From Ceriagrion tenellum (taxonomy: Eukaryota; Arthropoda; Insecta; Odonata; Coenagrionidae), in assembly GCA_963169105.1 (NCBI GenBank), contig OY720636.1, positions 140,483,747 to 140,547,746 on the forward strand: a stretch of DNA of 64,000 nt. Reading direction: 5' to 3'. Position 1 is the first letter of the stretch; each line of letters begins with the position of its first letter. A program made the translations under genes and the position numbers. Below the pieces are notes generated by a model. That model saw only the letters and a program-made list of their open reading frames with translations. It had not been told where the DNA came from and did not search any database. Of the stretch, positions 23,101 to 32,699 are shown piece by piece.

Positions 23101-25867
23101 ACAAAATCAAACTACATCTTCTCTACAGCCTTCACAGAGATCCTGACCTTAAAATCATTACTGACTGATCATAATTAAATATCCATCCACCAACATAATT
23201 ATATTAAATGTCTATGTTAGCCATAGCATCCAACTTCGGAAAATGGTTCCCGGAACTGGGAACGGTATTTAACTAGCATTACAACTGAGAGATGCTGAAA
23301 TGAAGGCAGGAATGTCATTCTTAAATAGTTAAACAATTCAAGTACTGAAAGTGACACTGTTGTCTTGCCTGAAAAAGTCAATAAGCTCTGCAGCTGCATC
23401 AATCTCGGCTTGCACAATGGTTTTTGACTGCCCCAGCATTGTGGCAGCATTCAAGTCCATTCGGTACTTGGTAGCCATCAGATCGGCAGCTTTGTACCAC
23501 ATATCTACTCTGTCTTCAAGGGGCACCTTGTCCCACTCCTTCCTGGCTTCACTGGCCACCTTTATTGCCTTCTTCAACACATCCTGAAAAGGTATAATGA
23601 CCATTGATATCATCCAACTCGCTCCCCATCCCAAAGGGCCCAGGTTAAAATCCCACCTTGGGCAGAGATTTGACTGTGGTATTCCAATCCCTACTTGGGA
23701 GAAACTGGAGTGAAATTCAAGTGTATTCATCTGCTGGAGGGGATATACACCTTTCATTAACTAAACCACAAACACTGTTTCTCCACAACCTTCCTCTGCA
23801 CCCAAATAATCCTTTCCTCACTAACTTATCCACCTATCCTACACAGAGGTAATTACCTCAGTCACTGGTCACCTCCCCAAATTACAATAAAACCAACTGA
23901 GAATATGTATTTAAGTAGTAAAATCCTTTACCAGGGTCTTCCACAAAGTGAAAAATATCTAATTCAGCCATCAAAATATCAGTTGCGCTTCAAGATATCT
24001 GGGAGAAATTTTGAGAAACATCAGCCATCAGCATATTTCAACAGTAATGAAGAATATCCTTCTTAATTAACAACTTTGCCACTGAGTACCTAACTGCTAG
24101 TTACGATGAATTTTGAATCTGCTGTCTTCCATGTCCTCCACATGGAACATGTTGCAGGTCAACAGTCTCAACATAAAACCAGGCATCAGAAAAACCATGA
24201 TATGAAGATCTAACCACGACGGAGATCTACATCACTGGATGCTGGGATGTTGTAAAACTCATGATTATAGGGAAAACTAAAAAAAAGCATGAGGCATATT
24301 TTCAATAATAATGAGGGGTTGAGATTCAGAGAGCAAGTCAAACCCATTCCTTAAGGGGCACTAAATTAAATACTCAACTAACTGTTGTTAATGAAGCAAA
24401 GAAAAAGACAAAATCAGACTTGTTACGGTGAGTATAAGGAATGCATCAATTTTTCCTATAAAAAAGACATGTTAGACGGGAAGAGTTTTGAAAATATGTG
24501 CATAAAAAAACGAACCCTTTACTCAGTGACGAAGATTGAATTTTAAGGTGCTCTAACATTCATACCAACTTGAGACCTTCAACTAATGACCAACACATTC
24601 ATGCCTGGAACCGGATTCCAGCCTGTGACAGATGAATTAACAGGCAGGCACTTTCCAGATCAGGCTACTGACGTTGGGGAAGGGGGTTAATAGCAGTTCT
24701 GGAAATGGTCCACCGGCTCCGTAACTACCCTCTAGATGACATTTAAGATTTTTACAGGTACAAGATCAATAGTACAAAAAATCTTGGCGATCTCAACATT
24801 TTCCATTACCATTAGACTTTAGTATTACATTCTCTCCTGGTAAATTACGAAAATTGATCTCAAACACAGATTAATTATTGTTATCTTCGGGGCACAAAGT
24901 TTAATGGACACTAAAATGAAATTACGAGAGGCGTTGAAAACCAAGGAATAATCGTAATTTGAGAAACCCTGAAGAGAAGGTGGTGTCGAGTATTAATGGT
25001 ATCACCTTCGGCTGTTGATATAGGTATTGGAACAAACTAAAATATCTATTATCAATACGAACTTCATCACATCTTTTCTAAACATATTTAATTGTACTCA
25101 CCGAATCCGCATAATGAAACTTGGCAATTTTTTTCTTGTGGTCGTGCGGCTGAAAAAAAGGAAAATAAGTAATTTAGAACAATAAACTATGCCACATGGT
25201 ACCTAGAATAACGTACTGCATGGTTAATAGCTACGAACCATAACTTGGTACCTAACATCCTTAGTCCTAATTTCTTCATTTCCTATCACAATGGGAACAT
25301 CCTCACAAGTTGCTGCAACTCGATTAAGGGCTGCTTCTAATTCCTGTCTTTCTTTGCTCTCTTTCAGATACTCTATGTGAAATGAAACAATTTATTCAAG
25401 ACATGACTGCTTGCAACTTCAAGGGAAAAATTTGCAGCTCAACTTACGTAGTATGGGCTCATTTTTAACAGATAAATTTTTCAATTTTGGTTTAGGCACA
25501 ACAGAACTTGCTCGTCGGAGGCTGGTCCTGCAATGAATAAATTGCTAAAAAATTATTTCAATAACAAGAAGCGAAAGTCTAAGGAAAAGAAAAAAATATC
25601 AGTCGAGTTTAAGGGGAGGAGCTTCGAATCAATACATCCCCTCAGCTTGCATGGGAACGTAAACAATATTCGTCATAGATGTCAATGATTATTCAGATCG
25701 GTCAAGTTCCACAAGTCAACTTATCATTCCCTATCTCCAATGAGAAAGATAAGAAATCGTCTTAGGGTCGACCTTGGGAAAGACTAATATTTACTTATCC
25801 AGTTTCAGTGACAGAAGACTAACCATCGTATACACCCAGCCGCAGCTTTCCCACTCAATTTCAACAT
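5034..25867 (-). CDS. P5CDh: Delta-1-pyrroline-5-carboxylate dehydrogenase, mitochondrial (12 coding exons)
   Basis: This enzyme oxidises glutamate-gamma-semialdehyde/P5C to glutamate with NAD+ in the mitochondrial matrix, the second step of proline catabolism (ALDH4 family). Coding segments in order: 25824-25867, 25448-25527, 25239-25372, 25102-25149, 23369-23583, 22555-22726, 18434-18621, 18016-18238, 14780-14958, 14452-14640, 8697-8815, 5034-5149. They total 1707 nt, giving 568 residues plus TGA, close to the roughly 563 of human ALDH4A1. Residues 1-35 are basic, rich in Ser/Ala/Arg and free of acidic residues, as in a mitochondrial presequence. Visible signatures are PFNFTAIGGN (214-223), LWKPSD (from 236), INFTGSVP (287-294), general-base Glu319 in GECGGKN, nucleophile Cys353 in GQKCSACS, EEIFGP (450-455) and the C-terminal GTNDKAGGPHY block. 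No frame break is present, so the gene looks intact. The start is the first ATG, in frame with the presequence. The introns carry many transposons. Neighbouring genes are not visible. Confidence 0.97.
5797..5896 (-). pseudogene. Broken partial duplicate of P5CDh exon 12 and its acceptor
   Basis: It matches 5125-5226 across the first 26 bases of the exon, the acceptor and the flanking intron, with an offset of about 670 bp. Within the exon part two bases are missing (CCAGTCATC against CCAGCCTTATC), which shifts the frame. The rest of the exon is not recognisable. The acceptor TTGATAG is still intact, so it could act as a decoy splice site. It lies inside intron 11. Confidence 0.85.
6527..6572. 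repeat. Two tandem copies of a 22-bp C-rich unit
   Basis: The unit CCTGGTTGGCCCCACCTACC(CA) occurs twice in a row without visible change, just before the pogo-like element in intron 11. Confidence 0.85.
6594..7907 (-). mobile_element. Pogo/Tigger-like DNA transposon, defective
   Basis: The ends are inverted repeats (TACCGTAATTTTC at 6594 and its complement GAAAATTACGGTA ending at 7907), consistent with a TA target duplication. Subterminal TGCAT-TATACATGGT words occur near both ends. The interior reads on the minus strand as decayed transposase. It is about 1.3 kb, shorter than an autonomous element, and sits in intron 11 of P5CDh on the gene's own strand. Confidence 0.72.
6808..7230 (-). pseudogene. 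C-terminal remnant of pogo/Tigger-type transposase
   Basis: A 140-codon frame with WIKESWDAMDSSVIKQGFKK followed by a DDLL-type acidic tail, the pattern of the C-terminal part of pogo/jerky-like DDE transposases (W..I....I..SFKKCGI....DD). Just upstream, in another frame around 7227-7270, IVIPGGMTGQLQVMDVS matches the family's IPGG-T-QLQPLDV motif. A frameshift near 7225 therefore separates the parts. It cannot encode a full transposase. Confidence 0.65.
8697..8815 (-). CDS. P5CDh: P5CDh coding exon 11
   Basis: Acceptor CACTAG, donor GTTAGT. It encodes residues 491-530, including AGNFYLNDKSTGSVVGQQPF and GGGRSS, plus one base of Gly531. This is the conserved oligomerisation/active-site lid region of ALDH4. 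Confidence 0.96.
9676..9913 (-). pseudogene. Mariner-type transposase remnant with internal deletion
   Basis: On the minus strand, about 9855-9913 reads KTQVYKWFTHFKRRE, like the helix-turn-helix end of mariner-family proteins (RTQVF-W--RFK-GRE). Only about 140 bases later, WNSRLDKCIHFNGEIFEGDY followed closely by TAA resembles the extreme C-terminus of the same family. The catalytic core between is missing, so this is a deletion derivative. It lies in intron 10 of P5CDh. Confidence 0.6.
11600..13779. mobile_element. Probable Tigger-like element(s) in intron 10
   Basis: The ends read TA-CAGT...ACTG-TA and share ACTTGAAATTAC-AA in inverted orientation (11600-11627 and 13746-13779). This is the style of pogo/Tigger termini with a TA duplication. 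Near the right end ATTATTTCGTAATAG-like subterminal words repeat. No transposase is readable inside. The two ends differ by an 8-base indel, so they could belong to two related elements rather than one. Confidence 0.45.
13489..13521. repeat. Perfect 12-bp stem hairpin
   Basis: TATCTTCACTCC and its complement GGAGTGAAGATA are separated by nine bases. It lies inside the probable Tigger-like element. Confidence 0.8.
14452..14640 (-). CDS. P5CDh: P5CDh coding exon 10
   Basis: Acceptor CCCTAG, donor GTGAGT. It encodes residues 428-490 with EEIFGP and the GLTGAVFAQD segment. A nearby AG four bases downstream would break the frame, so the CTAG acceptor is preferred, giving ...NRQGYF. Confidence 0.94.
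14780..14958 (-). CDS. P5CDh: P5CDh coding exon 9
   Basis: Acceptor TTCTCAG, donor GTGAGT. It encodes residues 369-427 (KVGPPTEYDSFMAAVIDEKAF region) plus two bases of Arg428, part of the catalytic domain. Confidence 0.96.
16990..17098 (-). mobile_element. Possible terminal fragment of a Tigger-like element
   Basis: The minus strand starts TACAGTGAAACCTGTC and continues into a Tigger-style subterminal region. No matching opposite end was found, so it is at most a solo terminus in intron 8. Confidence 0.25.
18016..18238 (-). CDS. P5CDh: P5CDh coding exon 8 (catalytic exon)
   Basis: Acceptor TTGTAG, donor GTATGT. It encodes residues 294-368. It carries both catalytic residues: Glu319 in LIGECGGKN and Cys353 in GQKCSACSRMYVP. 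Ser357, equivalent to human Ser352 whose change causes hyperprolinaemia type II, is retained. Confidence 0.97.
18434..18621 (-). CDS. P5CDh: P5CDh coding exon 7
   Basis: Acceptor TTTCAG, donor GTGAGT. It encodes residues 232-293 plus two bases of Pro294. It holds GNGVLWKPSD, whose WKPS contacts the cofactor in ALDHs, then FVPADGPVFGD, and ends in the NAD-binding INFTGSV motif. Confidence 0.96.
19723..19852 (+). mobile_element. Truncated SINE at end of tandem unit 1
   Basis: Same sequence as the complete copy up to TTTTTTCTCT, then an abrupt change into the next tandem unit. The B box is at 19816-19826. Confidence 0.85.
20550..20679 (+). mobile_element. Truncated SINE at end of tandem unit 2
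   Basis: Same as the copy in unit 1, with the B box at 20643-20653. The truncation point is identical, so the junction arose once and was copied. Confidence 0.85.
21365..22125. mobile_element. Non-autonomous hAT element (MITE) interrupted by a SINE
   Basis: The ends are TAGAGATGGGAC and, inverted, TAGAGATGGGTC. An exact 8-bp target duplication CAAAAAAG flanks it at 21357-21364 and 22126-22133. This combination defines the hAT superfamily. No transposase is readable. Without the SINE and its duplication it would be about 600 bp. Two further copies of its left end lie at 19711 and 20538 because of the tandem array. Confidence 0.85.
21377..21522 (+). mobile_element. tRNA-derived SINE, complete copy
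   Basis: It lies between 13-bp direct repeats GTAGAGATGGGAC (21364-21376 and 21523-21535), the duplicated left end of the hAT host. It has a Pol III B box GGTTCGAATCC (21470-21480) and an A-box-like TAGCTAAAGCACTCGG (21435-21450) at tRNA-like spacing. No full cloverleaf is evident and there is no anticodon arm I trust, so this is a SINE rather than a tRNA gene. Confidence 0.8.
22555..22726 (-). CDS. P5CDh: P5CDh coding exon 6
   Basis: Acceptor TTCATAG, donor GTGAGT. It encodes residues 174-231, including YRGLEGFVAAVAPFNFTAIG, the first part of the NAD+-binding domain. It lies just beyond the transposon cluster of intron 6. Confidence 0.96.
23369..23583 (-). CDS. P5CDh: P5CDh coding exon 5
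   Basis: Acceptor TTTCAG. It encodes residues 103-173, including QAEIDAAAELIDFF, plus two bases of Arg174. The donor that keeps the frame into exon 6 is GCAAGA, giving a GC-AG intron. No GT donor near this point preserves the conserved FFRFNA junction. Confidence 0.93.
23605..23690 (+). mobile_element. Degenerate tRNA-derived SINE
   Basis: CATCC-CAAAGGGCCCAGGTTAAAATCCCACCTTGGGCAGAG has the layout of tRNA-type SINEs (degenerate B box GGTTAAAATCC at 23642-23652). The following GGCAGAGATTT...GTGG recalls the 3' part of the intron 6 SINE. It lies 20-110 bp from the exon 5 acceptor, in intron 4. Confidence 0.4.
25102..25149 (-). CDS. P5CDh: P5CDh coding exon 4
   Basis: A 48-nt exon with acceptor TTTCAG and donor GTGAGT, phase 0 on both sides. 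It encodes PHDHKKKIAKFHYADS (87-102), matching the family's conserved N-terminal strand region before the first long helix. Confidence 0.94.
25239..25372 (-). CDS. P5CDh: P5CDh coding exon 3
   Basis: Acceptor ACATAG, donor GTTCGT. It encodes residues 42-86, ending at RYQVM. The upstream GT in AGGTACC was rejected as donor because the family needs the YQV-x-P bridge to exon 4, which only the later donor gives. Confidence 0.93.
25448..25527 (-). CDS. P5CDh: P5CDh coding exon 2
   Basis: Acceptor TTGCAG, donor GTAAGT. It completes Trp15 and encodes residues 16-41, including the rest of the Ser/Arg-rich presequence and the conserved NEPIL start of the mature enzyme. It ends after the first base of Gln42. 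Confidence 0.92.
25824..25867 (-). CDS. P5CDh: P5CDh coding exon 1 (start codon, presequence)
   Basis: The exon starts at ATG and encodes MLKLSGKAAAGCIR plus two bases of Trp15. The donor is GTTAGT. It carries the first half of a basic mitochondrial targeting sequence. Without splicing the frame ends six codons beyond the donor, which supports the splice. Confidence 0.88.
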
Positions 25868-26040
25868 GATCAAACAGTAAATTTTTGACTGACAACTGCA
25901 AAAACTTCGTTGGCCTACTTATACTTCTCGAGCAGCAACGCTATAATCATTCGCACTGCGCATCTTTGATCGGCGCAAGACAGCAGTCATTGTTATAACA
26001 GCTGTAGTTCCCTGGATTCCGCTAGAGACCTCTGCCTAAG
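25868..26040 (-). promoter_or_regulatory. Presumed 5' UTR / promoter of P5CDh
   Basis: This is the sequence immediately upstream of the start codon. It holds no obvious TATA box at a sensible distance. At 25951-25962 it has a near-palindrome GCGCA-G-TGCG, reminiscent of the paired half-sites of NRF-1/Ewg, which often control mitochondrial genes, but with an extra central base. The transcription start is unknown. The location is inferred only from the ATG. Confidence 0.35.
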
Positions 26041-29000
26041 GTGGGAAATTGAGAACATTTTGGATTTCAAAGTGGACGAAATTGACAGTATACACGCATT
26101 ATTCCGCTTTTAATGATAAAAATATCAGAAAAAGTTTTAGACAAAGTTTTTCGTATTTCTGAAACCTATGTAGTACTCCTGAAAGCAAATGGGTGTTGAT
26201 AGGTAAATTGTAGTGGTTTATCAAACATGGCAAGCCAAGCAAGCAAATGATTCCACGGTTCCTTGACTCAGCCAAGAAAGAGTGAAAAAGACGTGGTTGT
26301 CATATTTGATCGTAAAACATAAATAATTTTATTCGAGGGAAATTTTCGCTCATAGAGAATTAAAACGTTGGCAAAAATAGGTTTAGTTCAAGTGTAGACA
26401 TTTAGGGACGGTGCTGGGCAAGACGAAAATATTACCTATATTTTTGAATGAGTTAATTCAATCATTAACAAAAATTGACACACTGGATGAAGTAAAGAAA
26501 GCTCTTTGTATAATTGCCTACATTATTTTCGTGTTATTAACTGAAAATTCCTCCAACTTTATCACTTTCAAGGTACAATTTATACGAATCATCATTTTCA
26601 AAAGCAAACTGACCCCTTAATTTACACGCGCGCACCGATAAAGACACAATATCTGTATTTTTTTAATTGGAAAGTAAGTTCTGGGACCCATTAGCGTCTA
26701 TAAAAGAATTGACCAAAGGAAAAAAATTTTATATTTCATGAAGTTCGAAAGAATTATAAAATACTTTTGGAGAAAATTGGCCGATCTGATAGTAATTAAA
26801 GGAAGTTTCAGTCGCTAAAACATTGGCTACCATCATTTTTTCCAGTGGTGGCTCACTGTCCATCGATGCATAAAGCGTCGTCCAGATGTAACTAAGTTCA
26901 GACTCAAGAAAATACACTGTACTGACAAAGAAATTCAACGTCAGCAGCATTATATACCGAAGATGAAATTTGCTGCAACCTATTCTGTCCTTATTTCTAA
27001 GCCATGTCTCTACCCTAATAGAACTCCCTTCCCACGTCGAGCTGCCTGTTGTTCGTTATTACCGAAACATGCAATAATCACTGAAACCATGCAGGAAAAA
27101 AATGGCCATTCTTAAATTTGATTTTACATGTATTGTATTATCCGTCCAATCGATCTTTGTCAGTTACCCCCGGGCCAATTTCGTAATGTTCCTACTTTTT
27201 CGGTTAAAATTTTGCAATAGCTTCATGTTGATCAAAGAAATCCACCGTACAAGCTGAAGCGACTGAAGGACCGAAACCTACAGCGGCCACGAAATCCACG
27301 ACAGAAAAAAACATGGGAATTCTCAAGTCTATCACCTGCTTGTTAATTATCCTCTGCTTTATGAGTACTCTACATCTTTATGAGCTTCTGTCAGTCTCGA
27401 TTTTTTAATGCTCATTTTCTTCTAAGTTATTTTTTTGCAATAGTTTTAAGCTTATCATATAGATCAATCATAGAATATCGAGCTACTTAGATTGAGCCGA
27501 AACTAAAAACAATCACAAAATCCATGCACGAAAAAATTATTCTGCGCCAAGTGTATCATCTCCTTGATATTTCATTTATCATTTTGGCGGTTACCCGATA
27601 TTTATCGGCTACCCCCATTTCCAATTTTGTAACATTCCTAATTATTTCCCATTAATTTATACAATTGTTTGAAGTTGATTCTTCAGCACAGAAGTCTACT
27701 CTCGAGGTCCCCACTCGAGGCGTTTTTCATGCGATTCAATTAATTTATATGCAGATTACGTTGCAACGAGGCATCTGCCGAATGGCAACGAAAAGAAAAA
27801 TTACAGAACATTAAAGCAATGTAAATCTTCAACCATTCCACTTTGAATTAAAAATATTTACCTCACTAGTGTATGCCATGGACTGGTAAAGTGAAGTCAA
27901 ATAACTTTACAGACAATTGTTTCCAATTTACAAGGGTGAGTCAATATATAACGCTCAGAAATTTTTTCCCAAATCAGTGTAGTGTCTTTCTTGGACGTGA
28001 TACGTTCACAGAACTTACAATGAAAATCTCCCTCTAGTTGACTTTTTTAGTTTCAGGTGTACTCATAGCTACAGATAAGTGAACCACGGAGAAAAAAATG
28101 AGCGCGTTACAGTCGTTTGCGTGTTCATGTTTCACGCCCATTCTAAAAATCTATCAACTTGTGAATCATCACGGATACCATTATCGATGCTCTTTAGTTT
28201 TTCAGCGCACATCAACTCTGCTACCGATCTGTTTTGAAGTGCGAATGTCTAATGCGTAGGGCCTGTTCGACGGATGGAAGACGCTGTTGTGTCGAGGAGT
28301 GATTAACGCACTATGAGTAGATAGCTCTCATTATTGAAACACCTTACGTCCAAGCAAAAATTATTTTTTTACATCCATATGATAACAAATACGATCACAA
28401 ATGCCGTGTACTTTACAATCAATATATACCAATACAACAACCGCCACACAGCCGTAATTCGTAAGTCTGCGATACGCGAGGCACGATTAAGAAATTTAGC
28501 GGAATGCTCAAATAATTCATTTTCCAATTTTTTTAGTAAAGATTCCTGAAGGAGAAATGTAAAATTAGATATTTTACTGATGTCTCAGCTATTTATTTTT
28601 CGAGACGCACGAGATGTTTCGAGATTCTGGAAAGACACGAAAAAGGCCATTCTACCACGACATTTTGTTTTTTTGCTTCGCTAGTCTGACGTTCAGAGGG
28701 ATTCGGACGAGGAGAAGAGAAGCGATTCACTCTGCGATAGTTTTAATTCCTCTTTGCATTCCCAAGGGATTCCTTCGGCTTTGGATCCCTCCTTCCCTCT
28801 ACGCGCGAATCACAAAAAATGATGCTCCCAAGAGCTCGTGAGCGTATATACACTATACGGAGTGATAAGATCTCACTCCCAGACTCTCGAGACTTAAACG
28901 TGACTCACGTCGTAAGTATCGCGAGACTTGGTTATCTTCACCGTGCTCACATTCTTATCTTCCGTTTCAAATGAATAATAAGTCTGTTTACATCGGCGGG

Positions 29001-29448
29001 TTGCGTCTAAGTAAGTCAATGTCTGCGTCTCCGCATAACTAACGTTTACATATTCCTGTGAGGAGAACGGCAGTATTACTGACCCAAAAGCAAAAAGTAC
29101 TTGAAATAATCCCATGGTTGGTTGATTTACCATTCGGACATGCATAATCATAAAGGAAGCCACAGGGCAGCATAAGAGTTAGCTTACCGAAAAAATTGTA
29201 AGGCCTCTTGTTCAACCAGAGAAATTAGCATACACCGTCCGCTTAAAACATTAAATAAAATGAACGCATCGAAGATACAACAACTTCAATTTCAATCATG
29301 TATATATGATTTCAATGATTATATACGACGATCGATTTTTAACATTCTACGACGTTATCGGATGCCTAACGGCTATTACCCTCTGTTCATCCACAGGCCT
29401 TCTGGTTACTGCTTTTTCTGATTGCATTTTCTATTCCTTCTATCCTAT
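26041..29448. other. Intergenic DNA upstream of P5CDh
   Basis: No convincing gene. Weakly similar blocks recur between about 27040 and 27700 (words such as TTACCCCC-GGCCAATTTCGTAA-GTTCCTA, and CACGAAATCCA-GACAGAAAAAA), suggesting an old degenerate duplication. A short open frame at 28894-29163 (minus) resembles nothing I recognise. Confidence 0.45.
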
Positions 29449-29712
29449 TCATTCTGGACCTTCCTCTTTTTTCCATCCAGTTGATTCAATATTAAAATTT
29501 GTTTTGGTAATCTCTCGTTCGTCACACGCCGTGTGTGACTCTACCGCACAAGCGCTTTTTTTTAAGTCGTCGACTATTGCATGGGTGACTCCCATTATAT
29601 TTCTTATTTCCACATTTTCAATTCTTTCCCGTCTTGATATCCCAGCAGATTGTCTCCAGTAAGCATTAAGCATCTCTGTAACAGGACACATTTTTTCTCC
29701 TTCATCTGTCAT
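29449..29712 (-). mobile_element. Non-LTR retrotransposon C-terminal fragment
   Basis: The minus-strand frame includes YWRQSAGISRRERIENVEIR, which matches the WRRSAGISR-DRI-NEEIR segment found after the reverse transcriptase core in insect LINE-type polyproteins. Neither the catalytic core nor an endonuclease is readable nearby. Confidence 0.6.
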
Positions 29713-30108
29713 ATCTCACTCCCATGTGCTTTAATGATCCTTATAATTGCATTTTGTAATCTTATTTTAAATGTATTTGGATATAATTTGATCCCATAAT
29801 ATGCTATTCAGAATCGATAGGGTCCTTATTCCTAGTAAATTTCTTCCTTTAATTGCATCATCCAGGGTTCCATTCTGTTATTTTAGGTAGTTGTTTTCTC
29901 AGTAATTCTATATTTCTCGTCCATCTTCCAGCTCTATGTTCTCCTGTGGTCCTCCAATGCTCATACTTCGTGTATTTATTTCCAGACTCCAAATTTTGCA
30001 TTCTTCAATTAGCTAATGTGACTTCAACTGTTATTAATAAATTTTAAATACAAATATTTACTCTATACAAACATTCAAAGATCAAAATAAAAGAACTCGG
30101 TAATAAGC

Positions 30109-30406
30109 ATGCTCCACTTCGCAGACGACATCGCAGTCACAGCAGGAAATCGCGATGATCTTCAAAGGCAACCACACGCAATGGACCAAGTTCTCCAAGA
30201 ATACAACATGGAAATAAGACGAAGACTAAAATCCTATTATACGGATTGGAGAAGCTGAATGTAGAATTCACAATAGGAGGAGAGAAGTTAGAGTATGTGG
30301 ATTCCTTTACCTACCTCGGAAGTTCTACCACTTGGGACGAAAGAAGTACAGCGGACGCGAAGCGTTGAAGAGTCCGAGCTAAGAAAGCGCTCAGGATGAA
30401 AAGGCA
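30109..30406 (+). mobile_element. Non-LTR reverse transcriptase fragment with FADD motif
   Basis: MLHFADDIAVTAGN contains the catalytic FADD box (30118-30129). After a frameshift near 30215 the frame continues with LYGLEKLNVEFTIGGEKLEY and FTYLGSSTTWDERS, the usual palm/thumb sequence after FADD. Stops interrupt the end. It is a dead fragment. Confidence 0.8.
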
Positions 30407-30409
30407 ACC

Positions 30410-31967
30410 ACCGAGTGCATGTAAGACACCAGAAATGGGATCAAGGAAATAGTGCGTCTAAGTAAAAGCTGATCAGGGGTGTTATTTACGGAACCCCGGG
30501 AGATAAATCGCCACTCTCCTCGGCTGAAAATATATTCCCCAGTGAATACGAAACTCAGGATAGAAATGTTGAACGCGGTCGTTATGCAAATTAAGAACAA
30601 AGTATGATAGTTTCTTCTTTCAAGTCCGTATAAATCGCTCGGTACTAGGATCGACCAATGAAACGCTCGATGTTCCTTAGCGGAATAATGGACCAATGAA
30701 TGAAACGTCATCATCACGAAAAATAAACGAGACAAGACAAATGGTTATCATTTAGCGACGGTCTTCGTGGACACACAAAAACCTTAACTGTAATCTAATG
30801 ATGGAGGATGAATACGTTTATCAATAATTATTTCCTGAAAAAAGAATTGTATCATTATAAAAATTTCGTAATAGCTAATTTGGTGAAGGACGCAGATGGA
30901 AAAAGGGGTGACAAAACTGTATCGGAAATTTCCTCCATGCAGTCGAGAAATTGGGGGGGTCTTACTATTAGTGTGCAAAAAATGTGTCAGCTATACACTT
31001 TGCAGGGGTTTTTCCATCGAAATGGTGCAAAATGGTGTTTCAGCTTGATATTTTTAAGCGAATTTCAGTAAGAATCCAACGCGGAAACGAAACGATGAGG
31101 GGTTCCAGGGGTGTCTTTCATTGTCTCCGCCCAGGAATTGATGGAAAGAGGTCAACCAAGCGCTTATGATGTTGGTGCTCACATTTCGCATATTTCTTGC
31201 TTGTTTAATTCTGTCCATTGGTATTTTACATTTGAGTAATTCGTCTGAACGTGCCGCATATGTGAAATGAGGCTGTTCGTTTTTAGGAGTGATAGATGAG
31301 CGGTAGTGATAATTAAATTTTGAAAGACGATAAATTAATCAAATATCAGTTTATATATCTCCGTATGGCAACCTTGTGTGAGGGATATGGGTTGTGTCGA
31401 TCAAATCAACGGTCGATCATCGAGTCTCAGCAATGCACGTTTTTTTACAACTCGGAAATATTTTTTAAAATATTAGCAATGTGTCTTGTAATAAACTATT
31501 GTTTTTTGTCACATTATTATTCACAATTACTGCGAAAATTGTTGTCATATGACCCTGGCGTGATCTCCAAAATGACCCTTCATCATAAATATACCCGAGT
31601 TTCAGCAATCCACATTCTATGCAACTCGAAAATATTTTTAAAAATATTTCGCGCCATGCCTAATATTAAGCGCTTATTTATTGCCGCATTATTCTTCACA
31701 TCGCCTTTGCATTCGTTAAATACCTCGCGAGTTATTAAAATTGAACCCCTGCGCAAACACGCAATGATTGTTTTTATTGGTTGCTATTTCAATGAAGATC
31801 CCCCCCCCTTGAGCGGTCTTTAATATGAGTCGGTATTAATGCGACTCTGCACTTTATAACGACGGCCTTATGATTTTCGTAATCACTTTGGTCGCTATGA
31901 GAACTTGGGATAGAAATATCAGCAACCTTCATCTATTAACGCTGTCGTTATGAGTTCTCTAATAACC
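30410..31967. other. Unassigned DNA with an in-frame diverged repeat
   Basis: An open frame at 31320-31823 (plus, 167 codons) spans two diverged copies of a roughly 175-bp segment starting near 31421 and 31596. It contains many hydrophobic residues but no domain I recognise. I do not call it a gene. Confidence 0.4.
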
Positions 31968-31970
31968 CCT

Positions 31971-32343
31971 CAGAACAGACTAGACGCCTTCGAAACCTGG
32001 TGCTGGAGGAGGATGCTGAAGGCAAAATAGACGAACGGAATAAGAAATCATGACGTTTACAGAAAAGTAGATAAGGAAAGGAACCCATGGAACATGATAC
32101 AGTAAAGAAGAACAAAAGAGGATTGGACACGCGCTTAGACACAATGGGTTTTTTGAGGGACATAGTTGAATGTAAAATAGAGGAACAAGTCCCCAAAGGA
32201 AGACCCAGGAATAATTCAGTGGAACGCATAAAGAGGAAAGGCCATAGGAAGAGCCACCAGGAAGAAAGGGAACTAGAATTAGATAGGGACGGGTGGAGGA
32301 CTACAGTCAATCAGTCTATGGATTGATCGACCGATGATGATGA
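31971..32343 (+). mobile_element. 3' end of a non-LTR retrotransposon
   Basis: It begins RLDAFETWCWRRMLK, then has several stops. It ends in a frame with VPKGRPRNNSVERIKRKGHR and ELDRDGWRTTVNQSMD before a stop, followed directly by GATGATGATG. This is the C-terminus and simple-repeat tail of an insect LINE. It could be the tail of the same insertion as the FADD fragment 1.5 kb upstream. Confidence 0.8.
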
Positions 32344-32699
32344 CGGCCTTTTCCACCTTATAAACAAATGAACTTCATTGAAATTTGGCCCAAGAATTCC
32401 TTTCAACTTACTTGAAAAGTTACTAAAGTGAACGCTCAACGACTCACGACTAGCGCTCTAGCCACCATTATCAAATCCCTCCATTATTTCCCTATCATTA
32501 CAAACTACTTATGCCACTCTTACTTCCATGCATTGCTTCATGCCCGATCTCTCCTATTTTTCAAGCACTCCTGATATTTACTCGGCCACATACACACCTG
32601 ACTTTCCCGGTCTACTTCTTCCTCTCACGACATTCACTCAATTATCATATATCTTTATTAAAGTTATTCGGGGTATCCCGCTGCGCATTGAGCATTTTA

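Noticed and set aside
25951..25962. NRF-1/Ewg binding site in the P5CDh promoter
   Set aside because: The half-sites are separated by an extra base and one is imperfect, so it is too weak for a site call.
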